Source: Pseudoneobacillus sp042683745
GTDB lineage: Bacteria > Bacillota > Bacilli > Bacillales > Cytobacillaceae
Reading direction: 5' to 3'
Assembly (NCBI RefSeq): GCF_042683745.1
Contig: NZ_JBHUJX010000019.1
Span: 62,001 to 126,000 of the forward strand
DNA: 64,000 nt
The translations under genes were made by a program, and so were the position numbers. This document shows positions 52,673-60,329 of the stretch, one piece after another (positions within the stretch are counted from its first letter, which is position 1; every line of letters begins with the position of its first letter). The notes below the pieces were generated by a model. That model ran no database searches and had not been told where the DNA came from. It was given only the letters and a program-made list of their open reading frames with translations.

Positions 52673-52837
52673 ATGGGAAAAACAACAAGAGGTAAGGGTT
52701 TATGGAAAACACCGGCTAGGGGACGTGGGACTTGTCCAGTATGTAATGCGACTAGAATCAAAGTACTTTACACGAACATTTCTTCAGCAGGTACTCAGGT
52801 AAAAGTATGTAAAAAATGCAGAACAAAGGATATATAG
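52673..52837 (+). CDS. Small zinc-ribbon protein
   Basis: Fifty-four residues, very basic, starting MGKTTRGKGLWKTPARGRG and carrying two CxxC knuckles: CPVC (residues 21-24) and CKKC (46-49). This is the spacing of a zinc ribbon as in small ribosomal or nucleic-acid-binding proteins. The ATG follows AGAGGTG, and the stop lies eight bases before the next gene, whose ribosome site (TAGGAGG) overlaps it. Translation is therefore likely. I do not recognise a named family. Confidence 0.75.
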   Translation: MGKTTRGKGLWKTPARGRGTCPVCNATRIKVLYTNISSAGTQVKVCKKCRTKDI

Positions 52838-52845
52838 GAGGGCTC

Positions 52846-53793
52846 ATGGCACTTTCGATTCATAATTTTAAACCTGAATTTTTGCAAGGGGTTAAAGCAT
52901 TATATCAATCTATTATAAACAAGGATCCTAATTCAATCTTTTGGTGGCCTGGAGAAACAGAGTTTTCGTGGGAGTATTGCCTTTGCGCTTTCGAAGGTGA
53001 GAACCTTGTTGGTAAAGGACAAGTACAACCGATCAATGTCCAACAACCTGGTACTAACGAACAAGCAAAACATGCAATATATCTAAATATTAAACTTCAT
53101 CCAGAGTATGAAAACAATCATGAAATATTTAATAAACTTTATGAAGCATTATATGAAAAAGCTTTATTGATAAAAAACACATTACCTAGTCAGTTTGAAA
53201 CAGCATTATGCGTAGGGAATGCCATTTCAGAACAAAGCAATAACCAATTGTTTGAAGCACAGGGATTTGTCCCTTTTAACTATTTATACGAAATGGAGAC
53301 AGACCTAACTAATTTCTCCCCACCAATAAGCTCACTACAAATAGAGGGACTTTCCATCGACTATTGGAAGATGGAAACGGAACAAGCCGAACAGGATTAC
53401 TTAAAAGTTGAGAGTATCATCTGGCCTGAAAATGCACTTACCCCAGGAAGATTAAAGGAATATAAGGAAAAGCAGGGCTGGAGAGCTATTACAGCTGTTT
53501 ATCAAAATGAGATAATCGGAAGCGTTATGTGCTGGGAAGAGAATAATTCGTGCAATTTATATGGAGTAATAGAAGATTTATTTGTCCTCCCAGAGTGGAG
53601 AAAAAAAGGCATTGCCAAAGCATTATTACTTAAAGCTCTTACGACATTAAAGAATAGAGAGCTACAAAAGGTCGAATTAATGGTGCTAGTTGAAAATTCT
53701 GCAGCACTCTCTCTTTATGAACAGGTAGGTTTTTCTGAAATTTATAAAGAAGTTAGATACTCAATTCCTTTAGTAGCAAATATTGAGGTCTAG
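52846..53793 (+). CDS. Tandem GNAT-domain acetyltransferase
   Basis: The 315 residues form two GNAT-type halves. The N-terminal half (about 1-150) keeps the fold but lacks a clear acetyl-CoA loop. The C-terminal half has VIEDLFVLPEWRKKGIAKALL (R/Q-x-x-G-x-A/G loop) and LMVLVENSAALSLYEQVGFS, both canonical. The last gene of the WYL/BtrH operon, it would acetylate an amine, perhaps a product of the cluster. The start is ATG 52846, four bases after GGAGG. Confidence 0.78.
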   Translation: MALSIHNFKPEFLQGVKALYQSIINKDPNSIFWWPGETEFSWEYCLCAFEGENLVGKGQVQPINVQQPGTNEQAKHAIYLNIKLHPEYENNHEIFNKLYEALYEKALLIKNTLPSQFETALCVGNAISEQSNNQLFEAQGFVPFNYLYEMETDLTNFSPPISSLQIEGLSIDYWKMETEQAEQDYLKVESIIWPENALTPGRLKEYKEKQGWRAITAVYQNEIIGSVMCWEENNSCNLYGVIEDLFVLPEWRKKGIAKALLLKALTTLKNRELQKVELMVLVENSAALSLYEQVGFSEIYKEVRYSIPLVANIEV

Positions 53794-53828
53794 CCACAAA
53801 CGTAATACAAACCAGATATTAATAACTT

Positions 53829-53855
53829 AGCAGGACAGGGATACTTTGTCCTGCT
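53829..53855 (+). terminator. Hairpin after the GNAT gene
   Basis: AGCAGGACA (53829-53837) pairs with TGTCCTGCT (53847-53855), followed by TTCTATT. The weak T-run lowers confidence; the sequence resembles the interspersed palindromes. Confidence 0.55.
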
Positions 53856-53910
53856 TTCTATTCATCAATGGAGTCTAGAAAATAAAAAGGAACGATTCAG
53901 TTCTTTGATT

Positions 53911-55512
53911 CTAGATCATCCCTTTAATCATCTCTTCTACAAGGACGGGAACGATTTCAAATGCACTTTTTGTATGAAGGCGTTCTGTTCGTTTATGAGC
54001 ATCTTTGCCGAATGGACCAACATTTAGAACAGGTGCCTGGAGTTTTTTCATGTGATCAAATGGAATGTGGTAGCCATCTCCCCATACAGGTGTATTAGAT
54101 TGGAAGGCTGTCCAACCTCCCTGATCATCTTGATAATTCACATAGCTTAAATCACTTATTCCATTAAAATAGTGAATTTGCTGAACTGGTAAATTAAATT
54201 TTTCCTCACCTAGCTTTTTCACATGTGCAATACATTGTGTGACTAGCACATCGTCAGAGGAATTAACCGCTGGATAATATGGTGGCGCAAAAAGCAGGAT
54301 CATTACAGGTGCAAGCTCTTGGCATTGAATCATCAGCGTATCCGCGATACGGATGGATTTTTCTCTCTCATCCAATGAATCATTGGCAAGGATAGCGGTT
54401 TTCAAATCTTCCACAAAGTCTCTCCCATATTTATCAATCGCATACTTTATCAGACCCTCATATCGCAACACACGCACTTCACCAACAGGTTTCACTTTCT
54501 GTTCTGTACATACTTTCGAATAAGACTCATTACAAGCACGAGTTGCCTCTACTGCTATTTTTTCAAAAACATCCATTATTTCTGCTGCATTCCGTTGCAT
54601 TAAGAAGACATTATATAAGGCAGCTGCCCGATAGGGAGTTTGAGCAGAGTAGTCCATTTTCAAATCCTTCAGCTGTAATGTAACGGGTAAAGGTGTTTTT
54701 TCTCCTTTAACTATTTCTTGGAAATTTGAGTTCCATTCCATTCTTTGAGTTAAAAACGATGCGATATAAGGCGCAGTGATTCCGCTAAGTGGCTCACCGA
54801 CATGTGTCTCTCGACCATAGAATAGAGCAGATGGCATAATTTTCCCAATTGAACCTGAATACACATAATAATTTCGATCCCCAGGTTGTTGCGCAAATAC
54901 AGGCTCACCGTTCAAGAAAAGCTTATACTTTAGATTATGATCCTCTTCAATTTCCAATAGCTTCGTGACTGCCGCCCTCATCCCTGCTGAATTGACTTCT
55001 TCATCAGGAACCGTTAGTAAAAGTAGATTGATAGGCCATTGCTCGGCTGAAGCCTTTTCTATTAATCCCATATGCATGACAAGACCCATTTTCATATCCA
55101 TCGTTCCACGTCCGAATAAATACTCGCCAGAAAGCAGATCGTCCCTTGCATCATCTGGTAATTCATCGACTCGTTCATGAAGCAATTTCGTTAATTCTTC
55201 TGGCTGATAGGCAAATTCCTCAAGATCGCCATACTCCTCTGTATTGACTGTATCGAAATGACTGATCAAAACAATCGTTTCTGTTGCATCTGGATGTTTA
55301 TATAATGCTGTTAAAAATCGACGTCCCAAATCTGCATCGTGAAGGTTTAAATGGTTCGGATTTTCTTGAAAATAAGCCAACTCCTCCAGCTTTGCCCGAA
55401 TTTTCGCAGGAAATTTACGTTCCCCATCGGATAAGGTCATACTCTTCCAACTTACCACTTCACATAATAATTGACGGAGTGTATTCGGCGTTCCCCATTT
55501 GAGTTGATTCAT
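53911..55512 (-). CDS. rocB: RocB-like M20 peptidase (arginine-utilisation type)
   Basis: The 533-residue protein fits RocB, a large M20 relative linked to arginine catabolism in B. subtilis. Motifs include TIVLISHFDTVNTEEYGDL (metal His), FGRGTMDMKMGLVMHM (bridging Asp), LLLTVPDEEVNSAGMRAAV (Glu pair), and a long C-terminal part with ILLFAPPYYPAVN. The biochemical role of RocB is poorly defined. The start is ATG 55512, eight bases after AGGAG; an ATG two codons earlier is too close to it. It is monocistronic here, with no rocD/rocF or RocR neighbour and no sigma-54 promoter seen. Confidence 0.8.
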   Translation of the reverse strand: MNQLKWGTPNTLRQLLCEVVSWKSMTLSDGERKFPAKIRAKLEELAYFQENPNHLNLHDADLGRRFLTALYKHPDATETIVLISHFDTVNTEEYGDLEEFAYQPEELTKLLHERVDELPDDARDDLLSGEYLFGRGTMDMKMGLVMHMGLIEKASAEQWPINLLLLTVPDEEVNSAGMRAAVTKLLEIEEDHNLKYKLFLNGEPVFAQQPGDRNYYVYSGSIGKIMPSALFYGRETHVGEPLSGITAPYIASFLTQRMEWNSNFQEIVKGEKTPLPVTLQLKDLKMDYSAQTPYRAAALYNVFLMQRNAAEIMDVFEKIAVEATRACNESYSKVCTEQKVKPVGEVRVLRYEGLIKYAIDKYGRDFVEDLKTAILANDSLDEREKSIRIADTLMIQCQELAPVMILLFAPPYYPAVNSSDDVLVTQCIAHVKKLGEEKFNLPVQQIHYFNGISDLSYVNYQDDQGGWTAFQSNTPVWGDGYHIPFDHMKKLQAPVLNVGPFGKDAHKRTERLHTKSAFEIVPVLVEEMIKGMI

Positions 55513-55591
55513 TTCCATTTCTCCTTTTAAAAGTCTGAATTGGCGCCATATTTATTTTTTCGTATAGCCGAATAGAATTCCTAAAAACGAC

Positions 55592-56110
55592 CTATACCCT
55601 TTTTTGAAACTTCGAGTGTCCATCATTCGATCCAACCTTCTCAAAGCCATTATCAAAGTAAAATTTATTTAGCTTAGTATTGTTTTCTACACAATCTAGC
55701 CTTAACTTATTTTTCCCTTTATCTTTAATAAGTCCGTCCAACCATCGTAGAACACCTTTTCCTAGTCTAGAGCCAATTTCTGAGCTAGTCACTGCTAATC
55801 TGTGAAGGTATACTGCTCCGTCATTTGATTGTCCCCAAATATGTTCATCCCATTCACTTTGCGCTTCATATAAAGTAAATGTTGCAACCAAAACCTCATC
55901 CTTTTTAACAACATAGGTATTCTCATTAATAATAGCTTGTTTTATTTCTTCATCCTCTCCCCCTTCTGCTAAGAATCCCCACTGTTCTATTTCTTTGTTC
56001 TTTAGCCATCCTGTAACTTCTTTTAACAGTTTTATGATCTGATCTTCATCTTTTTTGGTTGCCATGGTAATGACATAATCGTTCATGATCGGCTCCTGTT
56101 TTTTTATCAT
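55592..56110 (-). CDS. GNAT family N-acetyltransferase
   Basis: About 172 residues. YLHRLAVTSSEIGSRLGKGV carries the acetyl-CoA loop, and LRLDCVENNTKLNKFYFDNGF the C-terminal GNAT pattern. Two starts are possible: ATG 56110 behind GGAGG and ATG 56086, which has its own CAGGAG; the second matches the usual GNAT start DYVITMATKKDEDQI. The acceptor is unknown. It is monocistronic. Confidence 0.83.
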   Translation of the reverse strand: MIKKQEPIMNDYVITMATKKDEDQIIKLLKEVTGWLKNKEIEQWGFLAEGGEDEEIKQAIINENTYVVKKDEVLVATFTLYEAQSEWDEHIWGQSNDGAVYLHRLAVTSSEIGSRLGKGVLRWLDGLIKDKGKNKLRLDCVENNTKLNKFYFDNGFEKVGSNDGHSKFQKRV

Positions 56111-56235
56111 TTTAATCCTCCGATTCAAAAAATTATCACTATAAGGATTCGACATATATAATAGGTATCCTTTTATAAATTAAACTGTCTTTACATCCTA
56201 ATCGATCAGCATATATAAAAATTAAAAAACAAAAA

Positions 56236-56270
56236 TGCCTAACCTTCATAAATTAAATGAAGATTAGGCA
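56236..56270 (-). terminator. Terminator after the DHA2 exporter at 56288
   Basis: TGCCTAACCTTCAT (56236-56249) pairs with ATGAAGATTAGGCA (56257-56270), one wobble; TTTTTGTTTTTTAA follows on the minus strand. Confidence 0.88.
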
Positions 56271-56287
56271 CTTTTTCATTCATATAG

Positions 56288-57631
56288 TTAACTTACTTTA
56301 CTTCTGGAATCCATTGTCATTTGATCGTTCTTTGAGATAAAAAGCGATGTCAAAACTGCTAAAATACTTCCAAGGAAGCCAAATATAAATAGATGGTGGA
56401 TTCCTTCCATAAAATTAGCCCCGTTTGTTAATAACGCCCCCATAATCGTAACGCCAATTGCCGTACCCATGTTTCGGCAAAACATGAAGAACGAAGTGGA
56501 TATCCCTTTTTCATGTGCTCCGACGAGCTGCTGAACCCCAATCAACCCAACTGTACTTAATAAACCGTAAGCCAATCCTTGAACAATCATTGCAACAAAC
56601 ACATAGAAGAAGCCATGAGTTTCGTTTAATAGCATTAATAAAAGGCCAGAAAGGAACAATAACAGATTCCCAATTAATAACAATGGACGATATCCATATT
56701 TTAAAATCCATTTTCCAGCAGGTACTGCTACAAACATCCAGCCAATCGCTGTTCCTAAAAGTGCAACACCACTCATGAAAAGCGATAGTTTGGCAATATT
56801 TTGTAGAAACAATGGAATATAACTAGATGTACCAAATAATGCGACCGTACCAAGAAAGGTATTGATATTGATCCATGTGATTGTCTTATTTTTAAACATA
56901 GAAAGTGGAACAATTGGTGAAGTCTGTTTTTTCTCGTAAAAATAAAAGCTTATCATAAATAATATACCAATTAGAGCGTAAATAACTCTATTTTCTTCAA
57001 GAACTGTAACTAATAAAAGGAACGTAATTCCGACTGCAAATAAAACAGCTCCGATATAATCGACCTTTGCCTTTTTGGGCTCGTACTTTTCTTGATATGG
57101 TATAAGCGTTAATAATGCAATCAAACAAATCGGTAAATTAACAAAGAATATCCATCTCCAAGTCATCACTTCAACGAAAAATGCTCCTAGTAACGGGGCA
57201 AGGATGGCAGAAAGTCCCCACATTCCTGTAAATAAAGCCTGGATTTTTCCTCGTTTTTCAACCGGGAAAAGGTCTCCGGCAATAATTGCGGGAAATGGCA
57301 TCATGAATCCAGCACCGATTCCTTGAAGTGCACGGAAAATAACTAATTGAATCATATTAGCTGATAATCCACATAAAAGTGACCCGATTAAAAAAAGAAT
57401 AATTCCGAAGGCAAATACTTTTTTCCTACCAAATAGATCAGATAGTCTACCTGCCACAGGTGAGAGAATCGTACTGGCAATCATATAGGAAGCAAAGGAC
57501 CAGGCATACAGGTCAAATCTCCCTAACTCTTTTGCGATAATGGGCATTGTCGTGTTCATTATCGTTGTATCAATGGATGCAACTAGCATTGCAAGAACAA
57601 TACTAATCATTACTGAAGTTCTACTTTTCAT
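56288..57631 (-). CDS. DHA2-family MFS exporter
   Basis: A 447-residue multidrug-type major facilitator. ASIDTTIMNTTMPIIAKELG in helix 1 and AGRLSDLFGRKKVFAFGIIL in loop 2-3 are clear motifs; WGLSAILAPLLGAFFVEVM is the antiporter motif. It is shorter than 14-helix members, but TWRWIFFVNLPICLI and the overall order match EmrB/QacA relatives. GGGGGT precedes the ATG. No adjacent regulator is seen. The substrate is unknown. Confidence 0.87.
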   Translation of the reverse strand: MKSRTSVMISIVLAMLVASIDTTIMNTTMPIIAKELGRFDLYAWSFASYMIASTILSPVAGRLSDLFGRKKVFAFGIILFLIGSLLCGLSANMIQLVIFRALQGIGAGFMMPFPAIIAGDLFPVEKRGKIQALFTGMWGLSAILAPLLGAFFVEVMTWRWIFFVNLPICLIALLTLIPYQEKYEPKKAKVDYIGAVLFAVGITFLLLVTVLEENRVIYALIGILFMISFYFYEKKQTSPIVPLSMFKNKTITWININTFLGTVALFGTSSYIPLFLQNIAKLSLFMSGVALLGTAIGWMFVAVPAGKWILKYGYRPLLLIGNLLLFLSGLLLMLLNETHGFFYVFVAMIVQGLAYGLLSTVGLIGVQQLVGAHEKGISTSFFMFCRNMGTAIGVTIMGALLTNGANFMEGIHHLFIFGFLGSILAVLTSLFISKNDQMTMDSRSKVS

Positions 57632-57768
57632 TTTTTTACCCCCATATAGTTCCAGAAGTTCATTTTACTCTATGCTAGGTGTTGCTGTCACCCATATGGT
57701 ATTAGGTACTTGTATAATTGCAATTTTTAGTTTTAAAAGCATTTTCAATTTTTCTAAACAATGATGGA

Positions 57769-58596
57769 TTAACTTTTACTTAGCCAATCAGTCACCCATT
57801 CATCTATTTTGTGCTTGTCATCAGCTAATAATGTACTAGCCATATCACGTTTCATTCGGGTCCCTGCCCATGCGTAAAATAATGGCAATGAATCAATTTG
57901 CCCAGAAACCTTTTCATATCCCTCAAGCCACCCTTTTTCAAATTCGCTTAAGATATTGGGTTCTTCCCTGAAAAGTTTAACTCCCTCAAGACGAAGAATT
58001 GAAAAAGTTCGAGCGATATCAAACCGAGTATCACCTATGGAAGCATTAGCCCAATCAATAACCGCTGTAATTTTCTCACCATCCGTCAGGACATTTAAAG
58101 GATGATAGTCTAGGTGAAGTAACTGATGAGTTTCATTTATTCTTGTGATTTGGTTGTAGAGCTCTAATTCATTTGTACTCGGTGATAACCACGATTTGTT
58201 TCCGTATTGCTCCCGATGACTTACGTTAATTTTGTTAATGGATGCTTGCATCTGCCCAAATTCCAGTCCTAGCTTTAGTGCTGACTCTGGTCGTTTTTGA
58301 AGCATGTTTAATACAGTCTGACCTTCTGCCCAATCCATAAGCATAGCTGCTTTATCTTCAAATTCAACGATAGAATGTACTATTGGTACTGGAATCCCAT
58401 TTTCTTTAGCTAGTCGGATCACCTTCTCCTCACGTTCAAATTGATGATACCCTTGTCTTGGCAAAATACGTAAAGCATAAGAATCTCTATTATTTCCATG
58501 AATTTTAAAAACAGAACTATCCCTTCCGCCAATAATCTCTTCGAAAGAGGTATAAGATGATATTCCAAGCTTATTTAGTATATTGTCTACTACCAT
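57769..58596 (-). CDS. Aminoglycoside phosphotransferase (APH)-fold kinase
   Basis: The 275-residue protein has the APH/choline-kinase fold: an N-lobe with YALRILPRQGYHQFEREEKV (the nucleotide-site Lys position is Arg in ALRIL), and a C-lobe with HLDYHPLNVL (catalytic Asp and Asn) and VIDWANASIGDTRFDIART (the DxD-like metal motif). Such proteins phosphorylate hydroxylated small molecules; antibiotic resistance is only one option and cannot be inferred. GGAGAGG lies before the ATG. It is monocistronic. Confidence 0.82.
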   Translation of the reverse strand: MVVDNILNKLGISSYTSFEEIIGGRDSSVFKIHGNNRDSYALRILPRQGYHQFEREEKVIRLAKENGIPVPIVHSIVEFEDKAAMLMDWAEGQTVLNMLQKRPESALKLGLEFGQMQASINKINVSHREQYGNKSWLSPSTNELELYNQITRINETHQLLHLDYHPLNVLTDGEKITAVIDWANASIGDTRFDIARTFSILRLEGVKLFREEPNILSEFEKGWLEGYEKVSGQIDSLPLFYAWAGTRMKRDMASTLLADDKHKIDEWVTDWLSKS

Positions 58597-58749
58597 TTTT
58601 TCCTCTCCTTTTTAGTATTCCTATACTAATTAGAAATAAAGGCTTAGAATCCCTTCTTTATAAAGGCTGTATCTAACATTTTCTTTCTACTCTGAATTTC
58701 CCCTTCAACCTTGCAAATAATAATGACATGTTCACTTAAGTTTAATTAT

Positions 58750-58805
58750 TTGACACACTCACTTACGAATAGTAAGCTTAATTCCATGCTTACTATTCGT
58801 AAGTG
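58750..58805 (+). promoter_or_regulatory. Promoter with two tandem palindromic operators before the nitroreductase
   Basis: A consensus -35 TTGACA (58750-58755) is followed 17 bp on by a weak -10 TAAGCT (58773-58778). CACTTACGAATAGTAAGC (58760-58777) and its exact reverse complement (58788-58805) flank a 10-bp spacer. Each arm is itself a palindrome, CTTAC-N5-GTAAG, so there are two operators 27 bp apart. They resemble the sites of MarR/DUF24 (HxlR) quinone and diamide sensors such as YodB (from memory). Confidence 0.78.
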
Positions 58806-58829
58806 AAAAAGTTATTGGAGGAAAACAAC

Positions 58830-59456
58830 ATGTTAGCAACGGAGCAAAGTTTATCAACGATCATTCGTGAACGTCATTCTGTTAGAAAATACGATCCCAA
58901 TTATACAATTTCGCAAGAAGAGATAAAAGCGATATTAAGTGAGGCAACCCTTGCACCTTCATCAAGCAATATGCAGCCTTGGAAATTTATCGTATTCCAA
59001 GATAATGAGATAAAAAAAGAGCTGCGAGTCATTGCCAATAATCAGGAACAGGTTGAAACCTCTTCTGCTGTAATTGCTGTACTTGGCGATAAAGAAATGT
59101 ACAGAAACGCCGAAAAAGTCTATGGAAGTGCTTTTAATGCGGGGCAAATGGATGAAGAAACAATGAGTAAAATGATTGAAAACACCATCAAATTATATTC
59201 GTCTGCTCCAGAACATATAAGAGCCAATATTGCTTCCTTTGATGCAGGTCTTATTTCCATGCAGCTAATGTTAATTGCCAAAGCAAAAGGCTATGATACT
59301 GTACCGATGGGTGGTTTTAACAAACAACAATTCATCGAGCGATTCGAAGTTTCAGAAAGATACTTCCCTGTTGTATTAATTGCTCTAGGAAAAGCAGCAG
59401 CTCCTGCGCGTCAGACAACCCGCTTACCATTAGAAGATGTTGTGAGTTTTATCTAA
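58830..59456 (+). CDS. YodC-like nitroreductase / NAD(P)H oxidoreductase
   Basis: A 208-residue FMN nitroreductase. RERHSVRKYDPNYTIS binds FMN phosphate, TLAPSSSNMQPWKFIVF is the second cofactor segment, and AKAKGYDTVPMGGFNKQQF is the family C-terminal FMN loop. It is close to B. subtilis YodC in motif order and length (202). It reduces nitro compounds or quinones with NAD(P)H. The start is ATG 58830, eight bases after GGAGG; an earlier GTG lies inside the operator. The strong operator pair upstream suggests induction by an electrophile. It is monocistronic. Confidence 0.88.
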   Translation: MLATEQSLSTIIRERHSVRKYDPNYTISQEEIKAILSEATLAPSSSNMQPWKFIVFQDNEIKKELRVIANNQEQVETSSAVIAVLGDKEMYRNAEKVYGSAFNAGQMDEETMSKMIENTIKLYSSAPEHIRANIASFDAGLISMQLMLIAKAKGYDTVPMGGFNKQQFIERFEVSERYFPVVLIALGKAAAPARQTTRLPLEDVVSFI

Positions 59457-59465
59457 TAAAAAAAA

Positions 59466-59500
59466 TCTCCAGTGGGAGTTCAAAGTCACCTCACTGGAGA
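59466..59500 (+). terminator. Hairpin after the nitroreductase gene
   Basis: TCTCCAGTG (59466-59474) pairs exactly with CACTGGAGA (59492-59500). No T-run follows on the plus strand, while the minus strand ends in GATTTTTTT; it may act for the minus-strand remnant. Confidence 0.5.
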
Positions 59501-59536
59501 GAAATCATTTTTAAATGAAAACAACTACCATTGATT

Positions 59537-60047
59537 TCATTCAAGGGAAAGTCGAAATGCCTTTACGATAATTCCATCATTTGTAGGTTCAAAATCGAAT
59601 TGGGGTAAACGTTTAAAAACTAGGTGTTCATATAATCTCATGGCACTTACCATATAATCTGCTGTATGCAATCCGATTGCTTGAAAGCCTTTATGCTTTG
59701 TACGACGAATACACTCAAAAATCAAAGTGGATGCTATACCATTCCCACGCGCTTGCGGTGATACAGCAAGCATTCGAACTTCAGGCTAATCTTGTTCATG
59801 AGAAACTCCATTATAAGCAGTAGTTTTTGCTGGAAACAAAACTACACTTCTGACAATTCTCCCATCTAGTTCAACTACAATTCGCTCCACGCCTTTTTAT
59901 ATGTCCGAATCAGATGTAATTGCACGTTTTAAAGTGTTCCAGTGCTCAGCAGGAACAAGGAACACTTTTTTCATGTTCTTCATATGAGTTTAATCTTTGT
60001 TCTCGAATAATTGAAAACTCATCATCCATAGCGTCACGAATGATCAT
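59537..60047 (-). pseudogene. GNAT acetyltransferase pseudogene
   Basis: From ATG 60047 the minus strand starts IIRDAMDDEFSIIREQRLNS, then shifts frame near 59960-59970 to VPAEHWNTLKRAITSDSDI. Two in-frame stops follow (after DSDI and after SHEQD) before the intact end PEVRMLAVSPQARGNGIAST and IGLHTADYMVSAMRLYEHL, which carries the acetyl-CoA loop. The last 78 codons are still open, but the gene as a whole is broken. It was once a GNAT of about 165 residues. Confidence 0.85.
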
Positions 60048-60086
60048 AGCCTCGCAAGCCCCCCTTTTAATAAGAGAAAATTAGGC

Positions 60087-60275
60087 TTAATTTCTTACCT
60101 CGTCGCTGTCCCTACCCATTAAGAAATATGAAATAATTCCTGATAAAAGAGCTGCCCCTACTGAAATCAGTAATCTCGTCAGCAATTGAATTTCTGAATA
60201 ATCTTTTTTCAACATCCACATTGCTATTACGGCAACAAGAATCATAATGGGAATTATAAAACCAAGCTTTTTCAT
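60087..60275 (-). CDS. Small membrane protein of unknown function
   Basis: Sixty-two residues with two hydrophobic helices (LGFIIPIMILVAVIAMW and LLISVGAALLSGIISYFLMG) and a charged tail MGRDSDEVRN. The ATG follows AAAGGAAGG at good spacing, so it is probably translated. No named family is recognised. It sits downstream of the MetRS gene on the same strand and may be cotranscribed. Confidence 0.65.
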   Translation of the reverse strand: MKKLGFIIPIMILVAVIAMWMLKKDYSEIQLLTRLLISVGAALLSGIISYFLMGRDSDEVRN

Positions 60276-60329
60276 TTTTAAACCTTCCTTTCATTCATAG
60301 GGTGTACGTTTTTAGTACACCATTTTTAA

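Noticed and set aside
53911..55512. rocB as part of a sigma-54 arginine operon
   Set aside because: No -24/-12 box or other roc genes are seen near it.
57769..58596. Aminoglycoside resistance gene
   Set aside because: Only the APH fold is evident; many such kinases act on other metabolites, so no resistance claim is made.
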